Below are positions 1-11,381 of a DNA stretch of 64,000 bases, piece after piece (the first letter of the stretch is position 1; every line of letters starts with the position of its first letter). Source of the DNA: Branchiostoma floridae (Eukaryota; Chordata; Leptocardii; Amphioxiformes; Branchiostomatidae). The notes under the pieces were generated by a model. The model saw only the letters and a list, made by a program, of their open reading frames with translations. It did not search any database and was not told where the DNA came from. Location: positions 27,924,351 through 27,988,350 of the forward strand of contig NC_049983.1 of NCBI RefSeq assembly GCF_000003815.2. The letters run 5' to 3'. The translations under genes were made by a program, and so were the position numbers.

Positions 1-162
1 ATATGCATGCATCTGTTGTGTAAGCAGAGCCTGTCAGGATAGTCACCACGGCCTCGTCATTGGTTGAAAAGTTTGCAGTGCGTAGGCAGAGCTCAAAGAT
101 TTGTCTGCCGCTTGCAGAAAAACAACATGTTATTCTCCCTGCGTCATACCCCGCTGATCCTT

Positions 163-172
163 CCATATAAGG
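163..172 (+). promoter_or_regulatory. CArG/TATA-like box of lectin copy A
   Basis: The sequence CCATATAAGG fits CC(A/T)6GG, the serum response factor consensus, and contains a TATA-like core. It lies about 120 bases before the exon 1 ATG at 288. The same box is at the same relative place before copy B (3923-3932), and a variant precedes copy C (7934-7943). TTCC, an Ets-type half site, overlaps its left side. Whether it serves as a TATA box, an SRF site or both cannot be told from sequence. Confidence 0.45.
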
Positions 173-287
173 ACAAGAGCTTCAGCGCTTCTCCCAGACT
201 AATCGTGATACAACATTCCATATTCATGCATCTTTGAAAGTTGTTGTTGTAGACTGCGCACTCTTTGCCTGCCGTAGTACAGTACAG

Positions 288-428
288 ATGTACGATCAAG
301 CAGAGCCCGTCCGGACCCCTTCCTCCGGCCAAGGTAGCGGCCAAACCAGCGTACCGCCGCCCAAACCCCCTCCTGTCCATCCTGGTGGTTCCCGCGGACG
401 TGCGGGAGTCAAGAAATTGGCTCAGTAA
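288..428 (+). pseudogene. Truncated exon 1 of lectin copy A
   Basis: Matches the N-terminal cytoplasmic exon of copies B, C and D (starts [14 protein letters not shown], proline-rich middle). After SRGR it jumps into sequence that in copy B lies about 480 bases further on, just before exon 2 (compare around 4625). The deletion removed the second half of the exon and its splice donor, so this frame stops at 428 and cannot be joined in the usual way to exon 2. Confidence 0.75.
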
Positions 429-461
429 TTATATTGACAAGAGATTCATCTAAAACTTATA

Positions 462-1989
462 ATGGCCAAAACTAAGGAATCATTTTCAACAGACCGCACG
501 TATCCGGGTGGAGCAAGCGACCGCCGTGCTTTCTGCAGCTTCATCCGCTCCCACCGCTACTACTTGGCGGCCGGCATTGTCGTGATGCTGGGTCTAGTCG
601 CTGTCGGGCTCACCCCTCTGACATTCATCAATAAAAAGGTGAACATTTTATTGAGTGTTGAAAATTTTATTATCTTCTCCTCACAGTAGTTTTTGTTTGT
701 AAAGGAAAAGGTACTTAAAATTTGTGAACCTTCTGTAGTTGATGTTTTCAAGTCTGACATGCTGAACCGTTTTTAGGAAATATCGGAACTGACCATCACC
801 TTTGACGCCTTGAAACGCGACCTGGACAACGAGCGGAACCAGAGTGCCGCCTTGGAGCAGCGTCTTCACGAGATGAGCAAGACACCAGGCAAGTTGCAAT
901 GACCTAAAAAAAACTTCGATTCGAAGGGACATACCTTTAGTTATCTTCTTTTCAATACTGATTTTTTAATGCATTTCGACATTGCCTTTTTATCAGGGCC
1001 ACCTGGACTTCCAGGCAAAAAGGGAGCCATGGGGCCAGCTAGCCTACCAGGAGAAAAGGGAGCCATGGGGCCAGCTGGCCCTGTGGGAAAGGACGGGCCG
1101 CCCGGACCAGTTGGGCCCCGAGCGCTGAAGGGACCCGTCGGGCTGCCCGGACCAGTTGGGCCCCGAGGGCTGAAGGGACCCGTGGGGCCGCCCGGACCAG
1201 ATGGGCCCCGAGGTCTGAAGGGGCCCGTGGGGCCGCCCGGACCAGTTGGGCCCCGAGGGCTGAAGGGACCCGTCGGGCCGCCCGGTCCAACAGGGATGCC
1301 CCAGTCTCCCATCCATGCCGGACCGGCTGAAGACGCAGGTGAGGAAGTGCTGAAGCTTACTCGTGTAGTTCTTTATTATTTCATTTCTCCGAAATATCTT
1401 TTAAAACTATTTTCGCCACACGCATAGTCTCTCCTGTCCAGACATGTAGTTTTATTGAAAAAAATCAGCATACATTTAGCAGTATTTCCCGAATAACTGC
1501 AAATTTTTATTCCAGTATCTTGCTCCGAAGATTACACAATGCGGCGTGGAATCTGCTACAAGGCCTTCAACACACATAAGAGCTTCAGCGATGCGGCCGC
1601 GGCCTGCCGTGAAGACGGCGGCACCCTCGCAATGCCCCGAGACGCCGAGATCAACGACTTCCTGGTCTCCTTGTTCAAGTCCGTGCATAACTCCCGGTAC
1701 AACTGGATCGGCCTGCACCGTCAGCACAGAGAGGGGAGCTTTGAGTGGGTGGACGGTTCTGCACTTGGTGACTACAACTCGTGGTATCCGGGAGAACCAA
1801 GTGGCTCCGGTGATTGCGTTTCTTACTCCACATATCTGAAAGGCAGGTGGATCAACTGGCCATGTGACATCTGGCGTTACTTCATCTGCCAAGTAGTTCC
1901 AGGTGCGTCATTTGAAGCTACCTTTGATAGAAATTAATGAAATGAAATGGAGCAGCTTTTGTACTAACTCACTCAGCCGCCGGTCTCTT

Positions 1990-2050
<61 letters not shown>

Positions 2051-2116
2051 ACTCATTCAGAAGCAAATTCACATAATTTGAATATTATCAATGTGCCGTT
2101 CCCCTTTTCAGCATGA
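462..2116 (+). CDS. Collagen/C-type lectin type II membrane protein, copy A
   Basis: Exons 462-638, 777-888, 997-1338, 1516-1902 and 2112-2116 give a 340-residue protein if translation starts at the in-frame ATG at 462, chosen because exon 1 is broken. Order: short cytoplasmic part, a membrane anchor ([18 protein letters not shown]), a 37-residue coiled coil, about 110 residues of Gly-X-Y collagen with 15-residue repeats, then a C-type lectin domain with its cysteines and GEPSGSGDC...WINWPC. The last exon adds one residue and a stop. The intron after the coiled-coil exon uses a GC donor (CAG|gcaagt). The family forms trimers through collagen and binds glycans at the cell surface; here the EPN/WND calcium motifs read EPS/WIN, so sugar specificity is uncertain. 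Copy A is about 90% like copy B by eye. It could be a tail-less isoform or a decaying gene. Confidence 0.7.
1993..2046. repeat. (TA)n microsatellite
   Basis: About 27 TA units in the last intron of lectin copy A. The matching place in copy B (6283-6296) has only a few units, so the tract grew after the duplication. Confidence 0.95.
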
Positions 2117-3240
2117 GGATAAGCGTCGGGACGTCACCACTGCTCCTCTGTTTTCTGTCAGCCGCTGTAAATCAGCTGAAAATTACAACTGGGCAGCTGC
2201 AGTTGTTTTCACGAGTATCGAGGACATAAAATCCCACCACCTTGATTAAGTAGTTCAGTTGTAAAATAGAATCCTTTAGAAGGAATCATTTAGAAGGTTA
2301 ATTTTGTGCCTTAGAAATTAATTTTCCATATCTTAGAATTTGTGTTTAAACTGTGTGATTAGACACTCGGGTACTTTGCAATTCGTGGGTTGATGTTTCA
2401 TCCCAAAATTTGTCTGAACGATTTTACTCTGTCATTGAAAGTGCAGTTTCTGAAGAGTTACAGACAAACATGTGTCCTTACCGTTCTCTATATTATAGCA
2501 TTCTTTAATCGTTGAACCTTGCAACATGTATTTTATAGAATTTTTCTGTAGATGAATTATGAAATATACAATATACTGCATGTAATACAATTGCCTGCCA
2601 TTGGTACAATGTTCTGTGTAGGCCGAACTTACATCAGTAAGTCTGCTTAATAGGATGTGGTTTATTTTATACATTGTCTTCAATAGTTTGACATGACAAT
2701 GTTACAAGACTTTCCGATTGTTTAGTACAGCATCAGCCATCAGTCGGCTGAAGATGCAGATTACAGCCGATGGTGATGCCAAAAATGACGTATCCTAGTC
2801 ACTATTATTGGCCATGGCGAGCAATGAAAAAAAATACGCCACAGGCACTTTCAATGTTTTTTTTCAGTACATCTAAGATCATTTACCATACGGTCAAATA
2901 CATGTATAGTGCTGTGCGTAGAAAGGGGAATAAAACTTTTCTGCATGACAGGACTTTTCTTGTCTGAATATTTCAGTATCCTGTGGGACAGCAACATCGC
3001 TGTTCTCATTTACAGTGAATATATGAATGAGGGTCGTCTTTTCCACTTGCCTTTTAACTTTGACTTTGACTTTATTTATTTTGCACAATCTTTAAAAAGT
3101 TAACATAAAACAAGTTAAAGGAAGAAAGTACGTGCAGGGGGGAAGAAAAAAGCCTCGTGGCTTGTACAAAGTCTTCCTCCAAAGACACAAGACTGAATAG
3201 ACGTGTAAAAAATTATACATTAGACAATAATGTAACCAAA
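2117..3240. other. Lectin A 3' region and duplicated spacer
   Basis: No coding exon is visible. The stretch matches 6366-7250 downstream of copy B almost base for base, and its end also matches 12700-12900 downstream of copy C, so it is the spacer of the lectin/LRR-Ig duplication unit. The first part is presumably the 3' UTR of lectin A. Confidence 0.6.
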
Positions 3241-3690
3241 AGAATTTACTTACTGTTTCATCTTCATCCACATACAAGATAACTGCAGGAACTACTCTGG
3301 TATTTCGGCAGCTACTGTCACATGGCTGTTCTCATAGTTGTGGGACTGAGGGTCATTTTTTACTGGATCTACTTCAAAAGAAAGTAATCATCCGTATTCC
3401 ATGGTTACACATACAGCTGTTCCTGTATCGATAGCATTTGATTTCTTTCGTTGGTAATATCTTTTACTGACTCACACCCATCCTCATCCCTGCCTCCCTG
3501 TGGAGTATCAGCACCATGGACAGCTGCTGGCCGATTCTTGTCAGCAGCCGGGGGACATTACAGGCTTTCCGGAAATGGGTAATAAAGTAAAACTTTATAT
3601 ACATCGTCGAACCTGCGAAGCTGCTCTCCGAGTCCTCTAACTGTATGTGGTCTCCACTGTGACGTAATCATACTTAGCCCTGTCTACCCG
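3240..3690 (-). pseudogene. LRR-Ig receptor cytoplasmic-tail relic 1
   Basis: Read on the minus strand this resembles the cytoplasmic tail of the LRR-Ig receptor at 13505-15706, including the stretch that encodes NRPAAVHGADTPQ there (here near 3520-3545) and the later tyrosine-rich repeats. The frame is interrupted and no LRR, Ig or membrane part is present, so it is a fragment left by duplication and deletion. Confidence 0.65.
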
Positions 3691-3922
3691 CCTTCTATGG
3701 TCATGAATATTAGCTGTGAAAGTAGCTGGGAGGCAGCTCAACACCAGCGTCACTCCTACCGAACTAGTTTAACTTCTACAATGACGCTCCGAAGCCATAT
3801 AATGCCATCTGTCTCGTCATTGGTAGAAAAGTTTGCAGAGCGTGGGAAGAACTCAAAGATTTGTCTGCCACTTGCAGAAAAACAAAATGTCATCTTCCCT
3901 GCGTCATACGCCGCTGATTCTT

Positions 3923-3932
3923 CCATATAAGG
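3923..3932 (+). promoter_or_regulatory. CArG/TATA-like box of lectin copy B
   Basis: CCATATAAGG, identical to the box before copy A, 116 bases before the copy B ATG at 4048. Confidence 0.45.
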
Positions 3933-4047
3933 GCAAGCGTTTCAGCGCATCTCTCAGACTAATCGTGATACAACATTCCATATTCATGCATCTTTGCAAG
4001 TTGTTGTTGTAGACTGCGCACTCTTTGCCTGCCGTAGTACAGTACAG

Positions 4048-6365
4048 ATGTACGAGCAAGCAGAGCCCGTCCGGACCCCTTCCTCCGGCCCCGATAGCGG
4101 CCAAACCAGCGGGCCGCCGTCCCAACCCCCTCCTGTCTATCAGGGTGGTTCCCGCGGGCGTGTCCGTCTTGGAAAGGGTGCTGACAAGTGGCAAGGAGAC
4201 CGAGAAACGTCTACAGACATTTATGAAGAAGCCGAGGCGGTGAAACGTGACGCCACGGACACGTCTGCAGGTAGCTGACTTTTTTTTGTATCTTGCCTCT
4301 TAAGAATAAACCTTTTTCCTGTCCAATCAGAATAATCTTTAAAAATGTGATATGATTTGTCCATCATATCATTTCTAATCATGTAACGGGAGGATGGCGG
4401 GAGGTGAAGGTTAGATAATATTTGCACAATAATTTAAGCTCTGCATTTTGGCATGTGAACAGAGCAATGGACTAATCTAACACCGCTATATACTTTACGT
4501 ATACGGAGGGTATGATTGGAACCTACGAACCTAAAATAGGGAAGAAAGGGAGGCCAAAGCTCCTCACTGACAACATGATGGAGAATGACGTAAAGTAAAG
4601 GACGCTTCCAAGTCTGGTTCGAGCGGGAGTCAAGAAATTGGCTGAGTAATTATATTGACAAGAGAGTCATGTAAAACTTATAATGGCCAAAACTAACGAA
4701 TCATTTTCAACAGACCGCACGTATCCGGGTGGAACAAGCGGTCGCCGTGCTCTCTGCAGCTTCATCCGCTCCCACCGCTACTACTTGGCGGCCGGCATTG
4801 TCGTGCTGCTGGGTCTAGTCGCTGTCGGGCTTGCCCCTCTGACCTTCATCAATAAGAAGGTGAACACTTTATTGAGTGTTGAAAATATTATTATCTTTTC
4901 ATTACAGCCGTTTTTGTTTGTTGAAAGATTTTTCATACTTTCCTTACAGTGCTTTTGTTTGTTAAATAAATTGTAATTAAACTTCGTGAACATTCTGTAG
5001 TTGATATTTTAAGTCTGACAACCTGAACCGTTTTAGGAAATATCGGAACTGACCGTCACCTTTGACGCCTTGAAACGCAACCTGGACAATGAGCGGAACC
5101 TGTATGCCGCCTTGGAGCAGCGTCTTCACGAGATGAGCAAGACCGCAGGCAAGTTGCAATGACCTAAAAAAAACTTCGATTCGTAGGGACAAAATAATTG
5201 TATTTTCCTTTAGTTATTTTCTTTTCAATACTGATTTTTTGATACATTTCGACATTGCCTTTTTATCAGGGCCACCTGGACTTCCAGGCAAAAAGGGAGC
5301 CATGGGGCCAGCTAGCCTTCCAGGAGAAAAGGGAGCCATGGGGCCAGCTGGCCCAGTGGGAAAGGACGGGCCGCCCGGACCAGTTGGGCCCCGAGGGCTG
5401 AAGGGACCCGTGGGGCCGCCCGGACCAGATGGGCCCCGAGGGCTGAAGGGACCCGTGGGGCCGCCCGGACCAGTTGGGCCCCGAGGGCTGAAGGGACCCG
5501 TCGGGCCGCCCGGACCAGTTGGGCCCCGAGGGCTGAAGGGACCCGTCGGGCCGCCCGGTCCAACAGGGATGTCCCAGTCTCCCATCCCTGCCGGACCGGC
5601 TGAACATGCAGGTGAGGAAGTGCTGAAGCTTACTCGTGTAATTCTTTATTATAACATTTCTCCGAAATATCTTTTAAAACTATTTTCGCCACACGACACT
5701 CAAAGCATAGTCTCTCTCCTGTCCAGACATATAAGTAGTTTTATTGAAGAAAATCAGCATACATTCAGCAGTATTTTGCGAATTACTGCACATTTTCCTT
5801 CCAGTATCTTGCTCCGAAGATTACACAATGTGGCGCGGAATCTGCTACAAGGCCTTTAGCACACATAAGACCTTCAGCGATGCGGCCGCGGCCTGCCGTG
5901 AAGACGGCGGCACCCTCGCAATGCCCCGAGACGCCGAGACCAACGACTTCCTGGTCTCCTTGTTCAAGGCCGTGCATAACTCCCTGTACAACTGGATCGG
6001 CATGCACCGTCAGCACAGAGAGGGGAGCTTTGAGTGGGTGGACGGTTCTGCACTTGGTGACTACAGCCCGTGGTATCCGGGAGAACCAAGTGGCTCCGGT
6101 GGTTGCGTTACTTACTCCACACATCTGAACGGCAGGTGGATCAACTGGCCATGTGACGGCAGGCATTACTTCACCTGCCAAGTCGCTCCAGGTACGTCAT
6201 GTGAAGCTACCTTTCATGGAAATTAATGAAATGAAATGGACCAGCTTTTGTACTAACTCACTTAGCCACCGGTCTCTTTCGATATACATATATATACCTA
6301 CTCATTCAGAAGCAAATTCACATAATTTGAATATTATCAAAGTGTCTATCCCCTTTTCAGCATGA
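4048..6365 (+). CDS. Collagen/C-type lectin type II membrane protein, copy B (complete)
   Basis: Six exons, 4048-4270, 4714-4859, 5037-5148, 5270-5611, 5805-6191 and 6361-6365, join in phase to a 404-residue protein. Residues 1-74 are a proline-rich cytoplasmic tail containing MYEQAE and IYEEAE; the membrane anchor is near 95-117; a 37-residue coiled coil follows; then about 113 collagen residues (repeat [15 protein letters not shown]); then a 128-residue C-type lectin exon ([16 protein letters not shown]...EPSGSGGC...WINWPCDG). Intron 3 has the GC donor (GCAG|gcaagt); the phase (G|GG) proves this junction. Start chosen at MYEQ because it is conserved in B, C and D; an upstream in-frame Met at 3994 (MQVVVV) or the exon-2 Met at 4683 are alternatives. 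Probably a cell-surface pattern-recognition lectin acting as a trimer; ligand unknown. Confidence 0.82.
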
Positions 6366-7254
6366 GGATAAGCGTCAGGACGTCACCACTGCTCCTCTGT
6401 TTTCTGTCATCCGCTGTAAAGCAGCTGAAAATTACAACTGGGCAGCTGCAGTTGTTTTCACGAGTATCGAGGACAGGAAATCCCACCACCTTGATGAAGT
6501 AGTTCAGTTGCAAAATAGAATCCTTTAGAAGGAATCATTTAGAAGGTTCTTTTTGTGCCTTAGAAATTAATTTTCCATATCTTAAAATATGTGTTTAAAC
6601 TGTGTGATTAGACACTCGGGTACTTTGCAATTCGTGGGTTGATGTTTCATCCCAAAATTTGTCTGAGCAATTTTACTCTGTCATCAAAAGTGCAGCTTCT
6701 GAAGAGTTACAGAAGAACATGTCTCCTTACCGTTCTCTATATTACAGCATTCTTTAATCGTTGAACCTTGCAACATGTATTTTATAGAATTTTTTTCAGT
6801 AGATGAATTATAATATATACAATATACTGCATGTAATACAATTGCCTGCCATTGGTACAATGTTCTGTATAGGTCGAGCTTACATCAGTAAGTCTGCTAC
6901 ATAGGATGTGGTTTATCTTATACGTTATCTTCAATAGTTTGGCATGACAATGTTACAAGATGTTCCGATTGTTTAGTACAGCATCAGCCATCAGTCCGCT
7001 GCAGATGCAGATTACAGCAGATGGTGATGGCAAAAATGACGTATCATGGTGCACTATTAGTGGCCATGGTGAGCAATGAACATGCAAAAATTCCAAATAC
7101 TCCACAGGCGCTTTTAATCTTAACAGTTTGAGCACACCTAAGATCCTTCCCTATTCAGTCAAATACATGTATAGTGCTGCAAAAAGAAAGGCGAATAAAA
7201 CTTGTCTACATGACACATGCCTTGTCTTGCCTTAATATTTCAGTATCCTGTAGA

Positions 7255-7740
7255 CAGCTATGTGGCTGTTCTTGTATAGACCGAGGGTCATCTTTTTTCA
7301 CTTACTGATTCATCTTCATCCACATACAAAGTTACTGGAGAAACTGCCCTGGCATTTTAGCAGCTACTCCCACATGGCTGTTCTCATACCTGTTGGACTA
7401 GCTAGGCTCATCTTTCACTGGATCTACTACAAAAGAAATCATCCACTTCCGTGATTACACGTACAGCTGTTTCACTATGGTTAGCAACTACTGTCTCTCT
7501 GTTGTGATACCCGTTGGGAAAAGGATAATCTTTCACAGACTCACATCCATCCTCATCCCTGCCTCCCTGTGGAGTATCAGCACCATGGACAGCTGCTGGC
7601 CGATTCTTGGTCAGCAGCCGGGGGGCATTACAGGCTTCTCGGTGGTGGAAGGAGGTGTAAAACTTCATATTACCCTTCGAACTTTCCAAGCTGCTCTCCG
7701 TGGTCTGTGTGCGGTCTCCGTGACTACGTAATCATCGTCT
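7255..7740 (-). pseudogene. LRR-Ig receptor cytoplasmic-tail relic 2
   Basis: Minus-strand sequence resembling the receptor tail at 13505-15706. It contains NRPAAVHGADTPQ (near 7575-7610), GYHNRETVVA (a Tyr-x-Asn motif) and VRVITEVDDFF. It has no extracellular or membrane part and the frame breaks, so it is a relic. It lies between lectins B and C just as relic 1 lies between A and B. Confidence 0.7.
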
Positions 7741-7933
7741 GCACTTCCCAACTTCATGCCCAGAGAACCGATACTAAGTCTACTGAACCACGACACTCCG
7801 AAGCCTGGTGATGCTTTCGGCCTCGTCATTCGATGAAAATTGTGTATTGTGTGGGCCATTAAGCCCCAATACTTGTATTCGACATGCAGAAAAGCAAAAA
7901 CCAATTTGTCCTGCGCCACACTTGCGGATCCTT

Positions 7934-7943
7934 CCAAATAAGG
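7934..7943 (+). promoter_or_regulatory. CArG-like box of lectin copy C
   Basis: CCAAATAAGG, a variant of the box before copies A and B that still fits CC(A/T)6GG although the TATA core is lost. It is 125 bases before the ATG at 8068. Confidence 0.4.
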
Positions 7944-8067
7944 GCAAGAGTTTCAGCGCGTTTCCAGACTAATTAAATCGTGATTCAACATTTCCTATTC
8001 ATGTATCTTGACTTTGTCTGTTGTCGTTGCATACTGCGCAATTATTGCCTGGCACAGCACAGCAGAA

Positions 8068-11000
8068 ATGTACGAGCAAGCAGAGCCCGTCCGGACCCCT
8101 TCCTCAGGCCCCGGTAGCGGCCAAACCAGCGAGCCGCCGCCACAACCCCCTCCTGTCCATCAGGGTGGTTCCCGCGGGCGTGTCCTTCATGGTAAGGGCG
8201 CTGGCGAGTGGCAAGGAGACCGAGAAACGTCTGCAGACACGTACGAAAAAGCCGAGACCGTGCAACGTTATGTCATGTACACGTATGCAGGTAGCTTTTT
8301 CGTTACTATTTTGCCTCTGTATACTAGATCATTTCTTGTGTGCAATCAGAATATTTTGGCAACGCCTCAGGGGCGAGCCAAATGGTATATATTAGGTTCA
8401 GTCTGCAAAAATTCTAGGAATTGCACAGGCATGTTTCCACAGGCATGTATGTAATGTTAGCCTCGATGAATGTGAAATGGAATTTGGGTCCTAGTAAGCT
8501 GGGATCAGTGGGATGGTTGGGTCAGCTCAGGTTATCCGATAGGGATAGCCATATACCACAGGTAGACCTGACATGTTACATATTAAGGTCATAATCTTGA
8601 CTGATGGCAAATGGTAATTATATTCAGAGCGAAATGTAATTTTCATGGCATATACTAAAGGTAAGGTACATGGTATACTAAAGGTATATCAAGGTCACAC
8701 ACGGGTAATTTTCATGGCATATACTAATGGTATATCAAGGTCACACACAGATAATTTTCATTGCATATGCAAAGGTATATCAAGGTCACACACTGGTACA
8801 CACAGTGTCGCACAAACATACACAGGAAAGTTTCAGTCGATTCCCAGTTTGAGTTTTGTTGATGTTCACATCAACCGTCGCCATGACAATAACATTTTCA
8901 TTGCCAGTCTTATTGAAATATTGTAGGTATGATTCGTTTCTTGTATCATTTCTAATCACCTGACGGTAAGATCACGGTGAAGGTTAGATAATATTTACAC
9001 AATATGTAGGCTCTCCATTTTGTCATGTAGACAGAGTTATGGACTATAATACTGCCATGACTTTACATATACGGAGTGTATAATTGGAACCGACGAAGCT
9101 AAAAGAAGAAACAAACGGAGGCCAAAAGCTCCTCGTTGATAACACTATGGAGAAACACGACGTAACCTGGCGTTATCAACTTCTAATGTCTGTGAGAAAG
9201 AACCTTTTTTGCCAAGACGTCGATAATGTCGATATTCTATGTTAGTAATCAAACTTCAGAGTTTATTACAACAGGCGCAAAGCTACAAAATGAGTATCGG
9301 AACCTACAAAAAGAATAAAAATAGAAGCCGAATGAGGCCAAAGCTCATCATGGACAACATTGAGAACATAAATGAATCAAGTCCACGATGGAGATGAAGT
9401 AAAGGAAGGGCGCTTTCAAGTCAAGAAAGTCAGTAATTGTATTGACAAGAGATCCAAGGGAATGTTGACCAAAGCTAAGGAACTATTTCCAACAGACCGC
9501 ACGTATCCGGATGGAGCAAGCGGCCGCCGTGCTCCCTGCAGCTTCATCCGCTCCCACCGCTACTACTTGGCGGCCGGCATTGCCGTGCTGCTGGGCCTAG
9601 TCGCTGTCGGGCTCGCCCCTCTGACCTTCATCAATAAGAAGGTGAATAATTTATTGAGTGTTGAAAAGTTTATAATCTTTTCCTTACAGTGGTTTTGTTT
9701 GTTAAGTAAATAATGGTTAGTATTTGTAAACCTTCTGTAGTTCGTGTTTAAAAATTCTGACATTCTAAATCGTCTTTAGGAAATATCGGAACTGACCATC
9801 ACCGTGAACGCATTGAAACGCAACATTGACAACGAGCAGGACCGCAATACCGCCTTGGAGCAGCGTCTTCACGAGATGAGCAAGACGACAGGCAAGTTGG
9901 ACTGACCTTAGAAACCTTCGATTGAAAATGGCAGAATGTTTTCAACACTTTTGATGATTTGGTATAAAAAATATAATCTGTAATTGTTGTCGTATTTCAG
10001 CAGGACCACCTGGACATCCGGGAGAAAAGGGAGCCATGGGGCCAGCTGGACCTCCGGCAGAAAAGGGAGAAATCGGGCCAGCTGGCCCTGTGTCTGTCGG
10101 GCCACCCGGACCTCCGGGAGAAAAGGGAGCCATCGGGCCAGCTGGCAATGTGTCTGTCGGGCCAACTGGAATTCCGGGAGAAAAGGGAGCCATGGGGCCA
10201 GCTGACCCTGTGTCTTTCGGGCCACCCGGACCTCCGGGAGAAAAGGGAGCCATGGGGCCAGTTGGCCCTGTGTCTTTCGGGTCACCCGGAAATCCGGGAG
10301 AAAAGGGAGCCATGGGGCCAGTTGGCCCTGTGTCTGTCGGACCAACCGGACCTCCGGGAGAAAAGGGAGCCATGGGGCCAGTTGGCCCTGTGTCTGTCGG
10401 GCCTCCTGGACCTCCGGGGGAAAAGGGAGTCATGGAGCTAGCTGACCCTGTGTCTGTCGGGCCAACCGGACCTCCGGGAGAAAAGGGATCCATGGGGCCA
10501 GTTGGCCCTGTGTCTGTCTGGCCTCCTAGACCCCCGGGAGAAAAGGGAGCCATGGGGCCAGCTGGCCCTGTGTCTGTCGGGCCTCCTGGACCTCCGGGAG
10601 AAGAGAGAGCCATTGGGCCAGCTGGCCCTGTGTCTTTCGGGCCAACCGAAAAGGGAGCCATGGGGCCAGTTGGTCCTGTGTCTGTCGGGCCTCCTGGACC
10701 TCCGGGAGAAGAGAGAGCCATTGGGCCAGCTGGCCCTGTGTCTTTCGGGCCAACCGAAAAGGGAGCCATGGGGCCAGCTGGTCCTGTGTCTGTCGGGCCT
10801 CCTGGACCTCCGGGAGAAAAGGGAGCCATGGGGCCAGCTGGTCCTATAGAAAAGGACGGTTCCCGAGGGCTGAAGGGACCCGTCGGGCCAGCCGGTCCAA
10901 AAGGTATGTCCCCGTGTCCTTGCTCTACCAAACATGCAGGTGAGGCACTCATTCAATGACGTGTAGAAAATTAGTTGTGTTAATTTTTTTTACCTATTTC

Positions 11001-11381
11001 ATTCCTTTTACACATTTGTATATATTTGCTGTATAGTTGACTCTTTTATATGTGTAAATTCAATGATAAGACTTACAGAATAAGCGTAGATTATTCTTAC
11101 TTAGGCTTAGGTCCAATTTCCGAAACGGTCGGGCCCGACCGAGATGTTTGCGGAAACGAAAAAAGAAACTGTTTACCAAGGAATATGCACAAATTATGCT
11201 CCTGGCTATTTCTTCAAGTTCCGTGTGTTTCGTTGCCGTTGTTATTATATTTTTCGTTTTCGATTCAGAAGTTAATAAATATGGAAGAAGACAAGAAACG
11301 CATTATCTATCAAAATTTCTTTTAGCATCTTGCCCCGAAGATTACAAAATGTGCCTCTTACAGTTTCCAACATCAACGTGA
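8068..11381 (+). CDS. Membrane collagen protein, lectin copy C without lectin domain
   Basis: Exons 8068-8290, 9496-9641, 9780-9891, 10004-10939 (or 10001, tandem acceptor CAGCAG) and 11326-11381 join in phase to about 490 residues. Cytoplasmic tail ([10 protein letters not shown]), anchor ([18 protein letters not shown]) and coiled coil match copies A and B; intron 3 again has a GC donor (ACAG|gcaagt). The collagen exon is 936 nt against 342 nt in A and B, built of 60-base units that encode six Gly-X-Y triplets followed by Ser-Val. The lectin exon keeps only its first nine residues (ASCPEDYKM), then nine unrelated residues and a stop. A relic of the last exon (CACAAGGATAA) remains near 11408. 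Either a headless membrane collagen or a decaying gene; the open collagen frame favours the first. Confidence 0.7.
8640..8815. repeat. Minisatellite in intron 1 of lectin C
   Basis: Three to four imperfect units of roughly 50 bases sharing GGTATATCAAGGTCACACAC and TTTTCATGGCATATACTAA. Absent from the matching intron of copy B. Confidence 0.8.

Noticed and set aside
941-1316. Open frames on the minus strand across the collagen exon of lectin A (and likewise 5214-5607, 9908-10956, 59278-59643 on the strand opposite to collagen)
   Set aside because: They are mirror frames of the GC-rich Gly-X-Y repeats; the collagen frame has matching splice sites and neighbouring exons, the mirror frames do not.
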